Below, in pieces: positions 17,662 to 28,000 of a stretch of 64,000 bases of DNA (its first letter is position 1; every line of letters begins with the position of its first letter). The notes under the pieces were generated by a model. It made no database searches, was not told where the DNA came from, and saw only the letters and a list, made by a program, of their open reading frames with translations. The translations under genes were made by a program, and so were the position numbers. This DNA is from Terrimonas sp. (GTDB lineage Bacteria > Bacteroidota > Bacteroidia > Chitinophagales > Chitinophagaceae), in contig WGMO01000015.1 of NCBI GenBank assembly GCA_016125075.1, positions 62,001-126,000 on the forward strand. Direction: 5' to 3'.

Positions 17662-17874
17662 ATGCAACTCATGATGTATATCGGCAACGACCTCATCGAG
17701 GCGGTACAGCTGGAGCCGGCCCGGCTCCGGAAACCAGGATATGTGGGCAGCTTTAAACGCTACCTGAAATCTAAATATGATGAACTGATCCGGCAATACC
17801 CCGATAAACCCGAGTTCCTGGTGATCGATAACAATCCCGCTACCTTTACGGATAACAGTAATCCTACCGCTTAA
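17662..17874 (+). CDS. Small conserved protein, 70 aa, unknown function
   Basis: The likely product begins MQLMMYIGNDLIEAVQLEPA and continues through 'PGYVGSFKRYLKSKYDELIRQYPDKPEFLVIDNN'. It is soluble and charged, with a probable alpha/beta arrangement. The open frame starts at 17629, but the ATGs at 17662 or 17674 give starts that avoid a hydrophobic, non-conserved leader. I recognise the pattern as common in Chitinophagaceae genomes but know no function. A longer antisense frame (17572-17925) overlaps it; the plus-strand reading has the more protein-like composition. Confidence 0.65.
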   Translation: MQLMMYIGNDLIEAVQLEPARLRKPGYVGSFKRYLKSKYDELIRQYPDKPEFLVIDNNPATFTDNSNPTA

Positions 17875-17896
17875 CAAAAGAAGGGTCGCCACCTTC

Positions 17897-19780
17897 TTAA
17901 ATGACCTCCACGCTTCTTTCCACAAAGGCTGTCAGGTCTGCACCCTTCAACATACCCTGCGACAGTAAGGCAAGATCAAATGCATGTTTGGCAAGATTGA
18001 TCTGTGCAGTTTCATCAGCACTTAATATTTTTCCGATCAGTTTATGATTAGCATTGACGGAAACCTTATAGGAATCGGGAAGGTTCCCATAGAAATTCAT
18101 ACCACCACCCAGCTTACTCATGTCCTTCATCCTCCGCATCCACTCTTCCATGGTGATAGTTACCGGCATGGCTTCCGCCGGCAGGCTGTCCACTTCCACC
18201 TTCATTAAAGGGTTGCCGATCGCTTTTTCAAAAATGGCTTTTAATTTTTGCTGATCGTCCTCGCTCAGCGTATGTTTTTCTGTTTCCTCTTTTTCAATCA
18301 GCTTGTCCAGTACATCGGCATCTACCCTCTTCAATGAGGTCTTTTCCAGTTTTGTTTCGAGGAACTGGATAAAATGCGTATCGATCGGAGAGTTCATCAG
18401 CAACACATCATAATTTTTCCTGTTGGCCGCCTGTACATAACCATGCTGCCGCTCCGCATCGAAAGTATAGAGATAAACCAGGGTGCCGTTTTTGCCGGTC
18501 TGGAAGTCTTTCACCCTGGCATTGTATTCTTCCAGGGTATAAAATTCCTGGGCGGTATTGTTCAGCAACAGGAAATGCTTCGCCTTTTCATAAAATTTTT
18601 CATCCGACAGGGCACCGTATTTGACAAAGAGCCCGATATCATTCCATTTTTCCTCGTAGGCTTTACGGTCTTTCCTGAACAGTTCACCCAGTTTGTCGGC
18701 CACCTTGCGGCTGATATAGCTGTTGATCTTTTTTACATTACTGTCTGCCTGCAGGAAGGAACGGCTTACGTTCAGGGGGATATCGGGTGAGTCGATCACA
18801 CCATGCAGGAGCATGAGGAACTCCGGTACGATATCTTTTACCTCATCGGTAATAAATACCTGTCGGCTGAAGAGTTTGATCTTGTTCTTCTGTATCTCAA
18901 AATCATTTTTCAGTTTTGGGAAATACAATACACCGGTGAGGTTAAAGGGATAATCTACATTGAGGTGGATCCAGAACAGGGGCTCCTCGGAGAAAGGGTA
19001 TAATTCCCGGTAAAAAGAGAGGTAGTCCTCGTCTTTCAGGTCACCGGGCGCCTTGGTCCAGATGGGATTCGTGTTGTTGATGATATTGTCGACGGTTACC
19101 GTTTTGTATTTTGGTTTCCCCTCGGCATCTTCACCATCCGGCTCCGATTCTTCACGGGTACCGAACTGAACTGGCACCGGTAAAAATTTCGCATATTTAT
19201 TCAGGATATCTTCAATACGGGATTGCTCCAGGAATTCTTTTGATTCCTCATTGATGTAAAGGATGACATCGGTACCCCTTTCAGTACGGCTACCGGTGGT
19301 CAATTCAAATTCCGTGCTGCCATCACAGGTCCAGAGGGCAGGCTCGGCCCCTTCCTGGTAAGAAAGGGTCTGAATCTCTACTTTTTCCGCTACCATGAAG
19401 GCCGAATAAAAACCCAGGCCAAAACGGCCAATGATCTCGTTAGCATCTTTGGCCTCCTTGAATTTTTCCATGAATTCGGTGGCGCCGGAAAAAGCCACCT
19501 GGTTGATATATTTCTTGATTTCTTCGGCGGTCATACCGATACCATTGTCGGAAATGGTAAGAGTGCCGGCTTTTTCATCCAGGGCGACCCGGATTTTCAG
19601 GTCACCCAGTTCCTGGCCATAATGACCCAGGGAAGCCAGGCGTTTAATTTTCTGGGTGGCGTCAACGGCATTGCTCACCAGCTCACGCAAAAAGATCTCA
19701 TGATCGGAGTATAGAAATTTTTTAATGATCGGGAAGATATTCTCTGTATTGATGGAAATGGTTCCTTTTTCCTGTACCAT
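17897..19780 (-). CDS. htpG: Molecular chaperone HtpG (Hsp90)
   Basis: This 627-residue Hsp90 chaperone starts at 19778-19780 (MVQEKGTISINTENIFP); the open frame upstream to 19867 is not conserved. GHKL ATPase motifs are visible: 'FLRELVSNAVDA' (catalytic Glu, Mg-binding Asn), 'DNGIGM', and 'GRFGLGFYSAFMV' (lid glycine box). A middle domain follows ('VDYPFNLTGVLYFPKL', 'DVPLNVSRSFLQ'-like) and a C-terminal dimerisation region. It is cytosolic, folding and stabilising clients in an ATP-dependent cycle. It is convergent with the small gene ending at 17874 (22-bp gap). Confidence 0.97.
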   Translation of the reverse strand: MVQEKGTISINTENIFPIIKKFLYSDHEIFLRELVSNAVDATQKIKRLASLGHYGQELGDLKIRVALDEKAGTLTISDNGIGMTAEEIKKYINQVAFSGATEFMEKFKEAKDANEIIGRFGLGFYSAFMVAEKVEIQTLSYQEGAEPALWTCDGSTEFELTTGSRTERGTDVILYINEESKEFLEQSRIEDILNKYAKFLPVPVQFGTREESEPDGEDAEGKPKYKTVTVDNIINNTNPIWTKAPGDLKDEDYLSFYRELYPFSEEPLFWIHLNVDYPFNLTGVLYFPKLKNDFEIQKNKIKLFSRQVFITDEVKDIVPEFLMLLHGVIDSPDIPLNVSRSFLQADSNVKKINSYISRKVADKLGELFRKDRKAYEEKWNDIGLFVKYGALSDEKFYEKAKHFLLLNNTAQEFYTLEEYNARVKDFQTGKNGTLVYLYTFDAERQHGYVQAANRKNYDVLLMNSPIDTHFIQFLETKLEKTSLKRVDADVLDKLIEKEETEKHTLSEDDQQKLKAIFEKAIGNPLMKVEVDSLPAEAMPVTITMEEWMRRMKDMSKLGGGMNFYGNLPDSYKVSVNANHKLIGKILSADETAQINLAKHAFDLALLSQGMLKGADLTAFVERSVEVI

Positions 19781-19942
19781 GGTTTTTATTTTTTTAGCGG
19801 TTAGTCGCAAGATAACAATAGCTGTTCCAAACCTGTTTTTTTGCCAGATTGACAGGCAAATGTGCAAAGGCTACAAAAAATACCGGGCAGTACGTATTTG
19901 ATCCTTAAAAGGGTATGATTATTTTTCAGGAAAATTCCTGAA

Positions 19943-20569
19943 ATGAGAAAATGCATGGTGCTGATCGTATTCCTGATTGCCCTCCAGCCGGTTTTTGGTC
20001 GGCCGGGTAGCGGGGTACCGGGGGATACTGCTTCCTTCCTGGAAAGGGTATTTAGCGTTTTCGCCCTGAAACCCGGTGCATTAAAGGAGCAGATGGGGAA
20101 GTCCCTCCGCAACGATTATCAGCCTTACTGGAATGAATTTTTCCTGAAAGACAGTTTCCCCTTATTCGGAACACCCCGTTTCCGGATAAGGAAAAAAGGA
20201 TGCAATACCATCCGTGAATTGGTTTTCAGTCTCGGTAAGGTGAATGATGTTGTTAGCGGAAAAGAAAACGGGGACAAAAGATCCTTACAGGCCGATGACC
20301 GGGCCGGCACCCTCGTGGATATTGTCAATTTTGCCGATAACCACCCCGACCGGTATGTAACGGATTTTGATATGGGGGATGCATACGATAAGAATTTTTA
20401 CGGGGAAACTGGCTATAAAAACGAGCTCTACCATTATCTCGATGGGTTCCTGCTCCGCCTCCGGGAGGGAGACAGCCGGCTCACATTATCCATCTGCCTC
20501 CATGATACCGGGAAGGATGTATTTGAGGTGGAATTCGTATTTACCGAGGGAAAATGTGAGCGGATGTAG
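19943..20569 (+). CDS. Exported protein of unknown function
   Basis: This 208-residue protein has a signal peptide (MRKCMVLIVFLIALQPVFG). The mature protein has no recognised motif. It includes an amphipathic stretch 'ASFLERVFSVFALKPGALKEQMGKSL', a central charged region and a C-terminal beta-rich part ('LTLSICLHDTGKDVFEVEFVF'). It is divergent from htpG, with 162 bp between starts. Confidence 0.6.
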   Translation: MRKCMVLIVFLIALQPVFGRPGSGVPGDTASFLERVFSVFALKPGALKEQMGKSLRNDYQPYWNEFFLKDSFPLFGTPRFRIRKKGCNTIRELVFSLGKVNDVVSGKENGDKRSLQADDRAGTLVDIVNFADNHPDRYVTDFDMGDAYDKNFYGETGYKNELYHYLDGFLLRLREGDSRLTLSICLHDTGKDVFEVEFVFTEGKCERM

Positions 20570-20773
20570 CTTTCCCGCTATCCTCCTTCGGGTGTTTTTC
20601 TCCCCGGAAAAAGGAGAAAAGCCCATTTGCTGCCCCTGCGTTTTTCAATTCCCGGCAGGGAAAAACACATTTTTACGAGGGGGAGGGCTTCGATTTGGCC
20701 CCTTTGTTATTCACACTTTATACCAACTTGTATAAATAATTTTATTATCAGTTCCCGGAGAGCGGAAATAATC

Positions 20774-20781
20774 TATATTTG
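20774..20781 (+). promoter_or_regulatory. Predicted -7 element (TATATTTG) for the SWIB gene
   Basis: TATATTTG matches TAnnTTTG 47 bp before the ATG at 20828. The A/T-rich leader up to the start codon has no other gene. No clear -33 TTG is present. Confidence 0.55.
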
Positions 20782-20827
20782 GTATGGTAAAATTATTAAC
20801 CTGTTAATATTCTAAACTAAAAACACA

Positions 20828-21238
20828 ATGGCAAAGAAAGTTGCAAAGAAAGCGGCTAAGAAGCCTGCAGCAAAAAAAGCGGTTAAAAAAGCAGCTAAGA
20901 AAGCAGCAAAAAAACCAGCAGCAAAAAAAGCAGTTAAGAAAGCTGTAAAGAAAGCGGCGAAGAAACCCGCTAAAAAGAAATCGGCCCGTAAACCATCAGC
21001 AGCATTTATGAAACCCCTTACACCCAGTGCAGAACTGGCAGCAGTTGTAGGTGGTAAAGCTTTACCCCGTACAGAAGTGGTGAAAAAAATCTGGGTTTAC
21101 ATCAAAGCCAATAAACTGCAGGACAGCAAAAACAAACGTATGATCAATGCCGATGCTAAACTGAAACCGATTTTCGGTGGCAAAGGACAGGTGTCTATGT
21201 TTGATATGGCCAAGCATCTGGCTAAGCACCTGAAATAA
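20828..21238 (+). CDS. SWIB/MDM2-domain protein with histone H1-like lysine tail
   Basis: The first ~57 residues of this 136-residue protein are low-complexity AAKKPAAKKAVKKA repeats like bacterial histone H1/Hc1 tails, expected to bind DNA. Residues ~62-136 ('FMKPLTPSAELAAVVG', 'LPRTEVVKKIWVYIK', 'QDSKNKRMINADAKLKPIFG', 'VSMFDMAKHLAKHLK') are a complete SWIB fold. SWIB domains in chlamydiae are fused to topoisomerase I and in eukaryotes belong to chromatin remodellers. It probably acts as an abundant nucleoid-associated protein. It has its own -7 element and terminator, so it is monocistronic. Confidence 0.93.
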   Translation: MAKKVAKKAAKKPAAKKAVKKAAKKAAKKPAAKKAVKKAVKKAAKKPAKKKSARKPSAAFMKPLTPSAELAAVVGGKALPRTEVVKKIWVYIKANKLQDSKNKRMINADAKLKPIFGGKGQVSMFDMAKHLAKHLK

Positions 21239-21260
21239 TCAATGATGTAATGTTATTGTA

Positions 21261-21286
21261 AGGGTACCGTTAGGTGCCCTTTTTTT
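21261..21286 (+). terminator. Intrinsic terminator of the SWIB gene
   Basis: AGGGTACC pairs with GGTGCCCT (one G-T wobble) around a GTTA loop, followed by a run of T. It overlaps the 3' end of the convergent gene ending at 21285. Confidence 0.85.
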
Positions 21287-21956
21287 ATGGAGCTCCGAAT
21301 GCCGCGAGATACTGGCGTAAAAAATTTTCTTTCTGTTTTACCCGGTACTGCATGATAAACCGGGGATGGGGCAGGGGAATGATAGATGTAAACCATCGGT
21401 ATTCAAGGTTGAGTGCGGATAAGCACCTGAAATTTTTTTCTCCGCCGATACAGATACAGGCTGTGGTATCAAAGCCCATCGCTACCTGTTTGCTGATGCT
21501 TTCGGTGATGAAGGGAGTTACAGCGACCTGGAGGTCCTTGTCATCGTAATAATTGATGTTTTTTCCCGCTTTCACGAAACCTAACGGACAAACAGAACCG
21601 ATAAACCAGTTTCTGTAAAATGTTTTTGCCCCGCCATACCGGTCGATCATTTCATAGATGAAGGCGGCCGATAATTCCGTGGTATTACCAAGGGGATGTT
21701 CAATGCCGCAGGCTTCGCGTAGCTGGCGGGGTGCTGTAAAATTCACACCGGTGATACCGGCTCCTAACCGTCCGGGGTTGATGCCCAGGGCTAATTTTCC
21801 GGGAACCGTAAAGAATTTATGGAGAAATACTTCAACGATCTCCATGACCGCTTTTTGCCGGAAGGGAAATAACACTTCGATGCCGCGGGGCAGTTTTTTG
21901 GGAGGCTCCAGCGTTTTGAAATAATGTACCAGTTGATGGGCAAACTTATCAGGCAA
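21285..21956 (-). CDS. SMUG2-like uracil-DNA glycosylase family protein (DUF4918)
   Basis: The 223-residue protein contains the family A motif 'LGINPGRLGAGITGVNFTAP' and a C-terminal 'IIPLPHPRFIMQYR' motif containing the HPR signature of SMUG-type glycosylases. A middle region has 'FIGSVCPLGFVKAGKNINYYD'. Such proteins excise uracil or oxidised pyrimidines in base excision repair; substrate preference in this branch is not settled. The window also holds polA, uvrB and recA, but they are not in one operon with it. Confidence 0.85.
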   Translation of the reverse strand: MPDKFAHQLVHYFKTLEPPKKLPRGIEVLFPFRQKAVMEIVEVFLHKFFTVPGKLALGINPGRLGAGITGVNFTAPRQLREACGIEHPLGNTTELSAAFIYEMIDRYGGAKTFYRNWFIGSVCPLGFVKAGKNINYYDDKDLQVAVTPFITESISKQVAMGFDTTACICIGGEKNFRCLSALNLEYRWFTSIIPLPHPRFIMQYRVKQKENFLRQYLAAFGAP

Positions 21957-22129
21957 TACCGGGTGTTTAGGGGCAAATCTAATAAGAACCTTTCAAGTGA
22001 ATGTGCATCCCCCATTTCATGGGTAAAAAAAATCATTCTGCGCCTGCAATCAGGAATATAATCAGGCTATTTGGATGGAATATTTTGTAATTTCCTGTAT
22101 TCAATATTACATCAACAAAAACGAAGGAT

Positions 22130-22594
22130 ATGCCCATCTTTAACCTGAACATCAATAACAAGTCCTATAGCGTGGAAGCGGAATCTGATATGCCCCTCTT
22201 ATGGGTGCTGCGCGACCTGCTGGGGCTTACGGGTACCAAGTATGGTTGCGGGGTAGCCAGTTGCGGTGCCTGCACTGTGATCATGGACGGTAATGCGGTC
22301 TATTCCTGCCAGCGGCAGGTAGGGGCCTGCGTGAATAAAAAGATCACCACGATCGAAGGGCTTTCGGAAGACGGGTCCCACCCGGTTCAGCAGGCCTGGC
22401 AAAAAGCAGGTGTGCCTCAGTGTGGGTATTGCCAGCCCGGTCAGATGATGGCGGCAGCGGCCCTCCTGGCCAAAAACAAACAACCGGGCGAGGATATGAT
22501 CACGGCGGCCATGAGTGATAACCTATGCCGTTGCGGCACTTATCACCGGATCAAAGCAGCCATCCATATTGCGATCGAAGATATCAATAAATAA
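22130..22594 (+). CDS. (2Fe-2S) small subunit, isoquinoline 1-oxidoreductase (IorA)-like
   Basis: This 154-residue iron-sulphur subunit belongs to the xanthine dehydrogenase superfamily. The plant-type ferredoxin cluster ligands are Cys40, 45, 48 and 60 ('[14 protein letters not shown]...YSC'). The second cluster ligands are Cys98, 101, 133 and 135 ('QCGYCQPGQ...NLCRCGTY'). It transfers electrons from the molybdenum site in the partner subunit, encoded 17 bp downstream. Length and layout match IorA/CoxS-type subunits. Confidence 0.95.
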   Translation: MPIFNLNINNKSYSVEAESDMPLLWVLRDLLGLTGTKYGCGVASCGACTVIMDGNAVYSCQRQVGACVNKKITTIEGLSEDGSHPVQQAWQKAGVPQCGYCQPGQMMAAAALLAKNKQPGEDMITAAMSDNLCRCGTYHRIKAAIHIAIEDINK

Positions 22595-22611
22595 TACTTA
22601 CAACACTGCAT

Positions 22612-24819
22612 ATGCAAAAACAGAAAATAGACAGGCGCGATTTTATCCGCATCACTTCCTTGTCATCCGGCAGTTTGGCGATCGGGTTCCTGGTACCGGG
22701 TTTTCGCAGCCTGGACCTGCCAGCCGAAGATTGTGAATTCTTTCAACCCAATGCCTATATCAAAATTGACAAGAAGGGAAAGGTCACCATATTCTTCAGC
22801 AAACAGGAATCCGGCCAGGGCGTAGATACTGCCCTGCCCATGATCGTGGCCGAAGAAATGGATGTGGATTTCAGGGATGTAAAAGCAGCTATCGCTCCTT
22901 TTGGTTCCGTCAGACGCGGGGAGCATGATACCGGGGGCAGCCAGAGCATAATGGAAATGTACACCCCCTTGCGAAAGGCAGGCGCCATCGCCAAAGCCAT
23001 GCTCATCAGTGCCGCTGCCAATCAATGGAAAGTGAAACCTTCCTCCTGTGCCGCCGACAAAGGAGAAGTGGTGAATACGATCACGATGCAAAGGATTCCC
23101 TACGGCGAATTGGTTTGTGCTGCAGCAGCCTTACCCGTCCCCAAGGAAGTCAGTTTGAAAAATCCCAAAGACTTTACCCTCATCGGAAAATCAGAGAAGC
23201 GCTCTAACCTGAAAGATATCCTTACGGGGAAAGCCCAATACGGGCTTGACCTGAAAGTGGAAGGTATGGTTTATGCCGTGTCTGAACGATGCCCGGTTTT
23301 GGGCGGTAAACTGGTGAGCGTGGATGATACCGCTGCCCGGCGGGTGCCGGGCGTGATCAAAGTGGTAAGCTATACAGGAACCGGCGCCCCGATGCATGTT
23401 CGGGCAGGGGTGGCTGTTATAGCCACCAATATCTGGTCGGCCATGAAAGCCCGGAAATTGCTGGGGATCACCTGGGATGAAGGGGATAAAAACAAGGAAA
23501 GCACGGAGGCATTATTTAAAACCTTTGCCGAAAAAGCCGTGCAGGCTCCGCAAATAAAAGTGTTTGAAAAAGGAGATACGGGAAAAAATGCCGGGGCCGT
23601 TCAAATGACCGCATCCTATGCGGCACCCTTCCTGGCGCATGCCACCCTGGAACCTGTTAATTTCATCGCTTCCGTAAAAGCAGAAGGCTGTGAATTATGG
23701 GGTGGCCTGCAATTACCCGACTGGGCCGTTAATACGATAGCGTCCGACTGTGGCATCAAAAAAGAAAATATCAAGGTCAACCTGGCCCTCATGGGGGGTG
23801 CCTTCGGGAGGCGACTGCATTTTGATTTTGCTATTGAGGCCGTAAAGATTGCCCAGCAGGTTGACAAACCCGTTAAACTTTTATGGGAGCGAACAGATGA
23901 TGTGCAGTTTGAGCCCTATCGGCCGGCGAATTACCACCAGCTGACTGCCGGCACCGATGAAAAGGGAAATATTATCGCCTGGCAGCACCATGTGCTGGGC
24001 ACACCGGTGGCCTATATGACCGATGGGCCGAACAACCCGCACCCCGAAGAGATGGATGGGGCCGATGGCGGTTTCTGTTATGATGTGCCGAATATCAAGA
24101 CCGGGTATACGCCGGTTCCTTTCAATATCAACCGCGGATGGTTACGATCCGTGGATATTTGTGTGAATACATTTCCGGTGGAGAGTTTTATCGATGAAAT
24201 AGCGGCCCGCTTCAAGCGGGACCCCTACGAATTTCGGATATCCATGCTGGAGAACCGGCCCGATTTCAAGACCGGTGAAGGACCCGGTTCCTTTACCCAA
24301 TCACCCAAAAGGGTGGCCGGCGTCCTCAAACTCGCCGCAGAAAAGATCGGCTGGAAGGAAAAAAGGAAACCCAACCATTTTATCGGCCTGGCCACCCACT
24401 CCTTCATCTTTGCCAAATCCTATGCGGCACATGCCATCGAAATCGAAATCTTAGGGCCCAAAAAATTCAGGATCACCCGGGTGGTGGGTGCCATCGACTG
24501 CGGACTGGTGATCAACCCTGATGGATTATTGAACCAGATGCAGGGCGGGCTGGCCTTTGCGCTGACACAGGCATTGAAAGGAGAAATAACGATCAGCAAT
24601 AGCCGCGTTTTGCAGGACGGGTTCTTTAGTTATGAATTATTGCGGTATGACGAGATGCCCCCGGTGGAGATCTATTGGGTGGACAGCCAGGAAGACCCGG
24701 GCGGTGTGGGCGAAGTGGGATTACCGACCGTGGCACCGGCACTTTGCAATGCACTCGCCGCAGCGGGTTACCGTCCACGGAGCCTCCCGATACGGAATGA
24801 AGGATTTAGCTGGGTTTAA
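22612..24819 (+). CDS. Molybdopterin-binding large subunit, isoquinoline 1-oxidoreductase (IorB)-like, Tat-exported
   Basis: This 735-residue protein starts with a Tat signal (DRRDFIRITSL followed by a hydrophobic stretch ending near 'GFLVPGF'), so the folded enzyme is likely moved to the periplasm with its small subunit. Molybdenum-cofactor signatures include 'QESGQGVDTALPMIVAEE', 'GGSQSIMEMYTPLRKAGA' and 'LMGGAFGRRL'. The C-terminal 'GGVGEVGLPTVAPALCNAL' holds the catalytic Glu. The family hydroxylates N-heterocycles or oxidises aldehydes; the substrate cannot be inferred. Cofactor-maturation genes (XdhC/MocA type) are not visible nearby. Confidence 0.93.
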   Translation: MQKQKIDRRDFIRITSLSSGSLAIGFLVPGFRSLDLPAEDCEFFQPNAYIKIDKKGKVTIFFSKQESGQGVDTALPMIVAEEMDVDFRDVKAAIAPFGSVRRGEHDTGGSQSIMEMYTPLRKAGAIAKAMLISAAANQWKVKPSSCAADKGEVVNTITMQRIPYGELVCAAAALPVPKEVSLKNPKDFTLIGKSEKRSNLKDILTGKAQYGLDLKVEGMVYAVSERCPVLGGKLVSVDDTAARRVPGVIKVVSYTGTGAPMHVRAGVAVIATNIWSAMKARKLLGITWDEGDKNKESTEALFKTFAEKAVQAPQIKVFEKGDTGKNAGAVQMTASYAAPFLAHATLEPVNFIASVKAEGCELWGGLQLPDWAVNTIASDCGIKKENIKVNLALMGGAFGRRLHFDFAIEAVKIAQQVDKPVKLLWERTDDVQFEPYRPANYHQLTAGTDEKGNIIAWQHHVLGTPVAYMTDGPNNPHPEEMDGADGGFCYDVPNIKTGYTPVPFNINRGWLRSVDICVNTFPVESFIDEIAARFKRDPYEFRISMLENRPDFKTGEGPGSFTQSPKRVAGVLKLAAEKIGWKEKRKPNHFIGLATHSFIFAKSYAAHAIEIEILGPKKFRITRVVGAIDCGLVINPDGLLNQMQGGLAFALTQALKGEITISNSRVLQDGFFSYELLRYDEMPPVEIYWVDSQEDPGGVGEVGLPTVAPALCNALAAAGYRPRSLPIRNEGFSWV

Positions 24820-25069
24820 ATTTATCCTGACCGGTAGTCAACAATTGTATCCTCAAAGATGTACAACTCCTGTTTGGATGAGCAGTCATACTTGACCTCC
24901 AGGCGGTACTTGTATTTTAGCCGGAACAGGAATAATGAAAACCCGCATTTGCCCTGTACATCGGGAGAAAATAACCCGAAAGGGTCTACCTTTAATACAG
25001 AAGTTATCTGCCTTATCCGGTTCGGTTCAAACATTGATTTCCCAGCCCGTTTTAAATCCTGGTTTAAAA

Positions 25070-28000
25070 ATGCCCATGCGCTTTATTTATTTGCCCTTTT
25101 TCCTGTTCCTGCATATGGTGGCTATAACTGCAGTAAGCCAGGTTCCCGCTAAACATAAGACCTATGCGGTAGTCGTGGGCATTGCCCGTTATGCAGCCAA
25201 GGGGCTGCAATTGAAATATGCCAACCGGGATGCGGAGGCATTTGCCCTTTATCTTCAATCCAATGCCGGTGGAGCCGTACCCGCAGCGCATATTCGTTTA
25301 TTGACCGACTCCAGCGCAACCCTGGCGGCCATCGATGATGCTTTATCATGGTTACTGGAAACCTGCGAAGAAGGGGACCTTGTGTATTTTTATTTTGCGG
25401 GTCATGGCGATATGGAAAATAAAACGATCTATAAACTCGGTTTTTTACTGGCTTATAATACCCCCAAAACCAATTATATCAATAACGCCATCCGGATCGA
25501 AGACCTGAACAATATTGCCAATACCCTGTCGGTAGAGAATAAAGCGAAAGTCGTCATGATCACGGATGCCTGTCATTCGGGCGACCTGGCCGGCAACCGG
25601 TTCAAGTGTAACCAGCTGGTGGGGGAACAACTCAGGACCGTGAAAGCAAATGAAGTGAGAATAACATCCTGTGCCGCTGACCAGTTGTCGATGGAAGACG
25701 AAGGATGGGGTGGTGGCAGGGGTGTGTTTTCTTACTATCTCATCAGGGGCTTAAACGGATTGGCGACCCAGGAAAAAGACAGTATCGTCACCTTGGAAGG
25801 GATCCGGCAATACCTGGACAGTTCCCTGGCTAATGATCCGATCCTTAAAAAAGAAAAACACCCGCAGCAACCCGTTATCAAAGGGAAGGCTGATTTCAAA
25901 CTGGCCACGGTCGATGTTAACAACATAATGCTGCTAAAGAGTGAAGTACAGGAGAGCTGGGTAACTGAACAGGCAAGGATGGAAACGGAGGCCCGTCAGC
26001 CTTCAGCCCTGATGGAATTTTTTATGCATGATATTTTAGAAGCATTCCCGGAGGAAGCAATTGATTATGACAAATTCAGGGGTATACCGGCCCAGGAGAT
26101 CCCCCTGATGTTTTTACAGCAGGTAAAGGAATTAATGTATAACAATGATACAATCGGGGGGATGGGGGTAGATTATAGTGCAGTAAAATGGCAAAAACTA
26201 TTGCTCCTGGACTCCCTGGTAAAAGGCAACAAGGTATTGCTGAAGCGGTTTCGGAACAAACTCACGGTTTATATCCAGGACAAAGTGCAGCAAATCATTA
26301 ACCTCTATGTCGATGGCGACGAAGCGGAGTTGGAGAAGCGTCGGTATTATAACAGTAACAGTAATGGTTATGGTATTTATATCAAAATGATTGACCTGGC
26401 CCTGCAGATCACCGATTCTTCCCACCAGTTATACCCGGTTTTGCTGGTGGACAAGCACTATTTTTCCGGGATCGTGGCCAGGATCAGCATTCCATTGGTT
26501 GAGGATCCCGCACCATTGATCAGCAAGGCATGGGATGAACAAATGAAGGCCCTTGCGCTGGAACCCAATGCCGCCTTTATCTACAACGAGTTGGGAGTGC
26601 TTTGTCTGTACCGGGAGGAATTTTCAAAAGCAGAAAAATATTTTACCCAGGCATCCATTATCGCCCCGCAATGGGTGCTGCCGGTCGCCAACCTGATTGC
26701 CGTATACAGCTTTCTGAAAAAGGACAGGGAAGCTGATCAGCTATATCATACGGCCATGGAATTGCAACCGGATTTCCAGGGTACTTATGTCAACCGGGCC
26801 CTGCTATATGAAAATCAAAAAAACCAGCTGCTGGCCGAGGAGTTATACCGAAAGAGCATACAACTGAATTCAAGGCATTTCCTTCCTTTTGAACGGCTGG
26901 GGTATGTTTACATGACAACCACCAATTATGCGGAGGCCGATTCTTTTTTCTTTGAGGCGGATATCCGGAAAAGAGGGTATCATTTTCCCAATAGGGCGAG
27001 CAGTATAGCCTTACCCAAAACGATCATGGTTGATAACCCGATGTATACCTGCGATTTTGATACCCTTGCCATTGCTAAAACGGATGTGATGGGATATTTT
27101 GACTGGGGGTTTTTGTCCTACCTGCAGGGTAATTATGCGGGGGCAGAAGAAAAATTCAGAAAGGTTATCGCCATAGACAGCTCCAATCCGCTTGCTTTTC
27201 ATTACCTGGGTAAATTATGCTATGAGCAGCAACGCTACCAGGAAGCGGATATCCTGTTCGGGTATGCCGTTGATCATTATCTTGATTCTGCGGCCCTGGA
27301 AGAGTATGCCCAGGTGCTTGATCAACAAAATTTGAATTCACCTGACAGGGATTGCCTGAAGAATTATTTTTTAGCCCGTTTTTATCAGCGCGTGGAAGAC
27401 CATTATTTTCTCGCCGCTCTTTACCGGCAATGGAACCATTTTTCTGAGGCGGAAGAACAGTACCGGATGATCATCCGGATGGACCCGGATTTTATGGGGG
27501 GATATTACCTGTTATGGAATATGCTCGAAAGTATTGCCCGGTTTGACGATGCGGAAGAACTAATCCGGCAGTATCGTTCGGTCGACCGGGTACAGGGAGA
27601 AAGGGAGATGAATGATTTTTATAAACGCATGATGGCAAGGTTTCCTGACGAAGGGTACTGGTTTTATAAAGCAGGCAGTTTTCTTTACCACCTGGCAGCC
27701 GATTACCCGGACAACTATTATCTGGACAGGAAGGTTTTTCTTCCTGATGAAAAAATTCCCAGCTATATCAATAAAAAATGGGTGGCACAAGCCAGGGCCA
27801 ACCTGCGGCATGCCGTACAGCCCGTTTATGTTCCGGGCACGAATGAGCAGTATATAAAAGCAAAGCTTATTCAATTTCCCCGTACAGAGGGTATTGCTTA
27901 CCTGGTAAAGGCCGATAGCCTGTTATTGTTTGAAGATGACCTGCTGGCGGATATCAATTATAAGATCGGAGAACTCTATGTCTGGCAGGGTTTACCGGAG

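Noticed and set aside
17572-17925. 117-residue minus-strand frame opposite the 70-aa gene
   Set aside because: Its translation has low-complexity composition without recognisable motifs, and it overlaps both the terminator of the slipin operon and the end of htpG.
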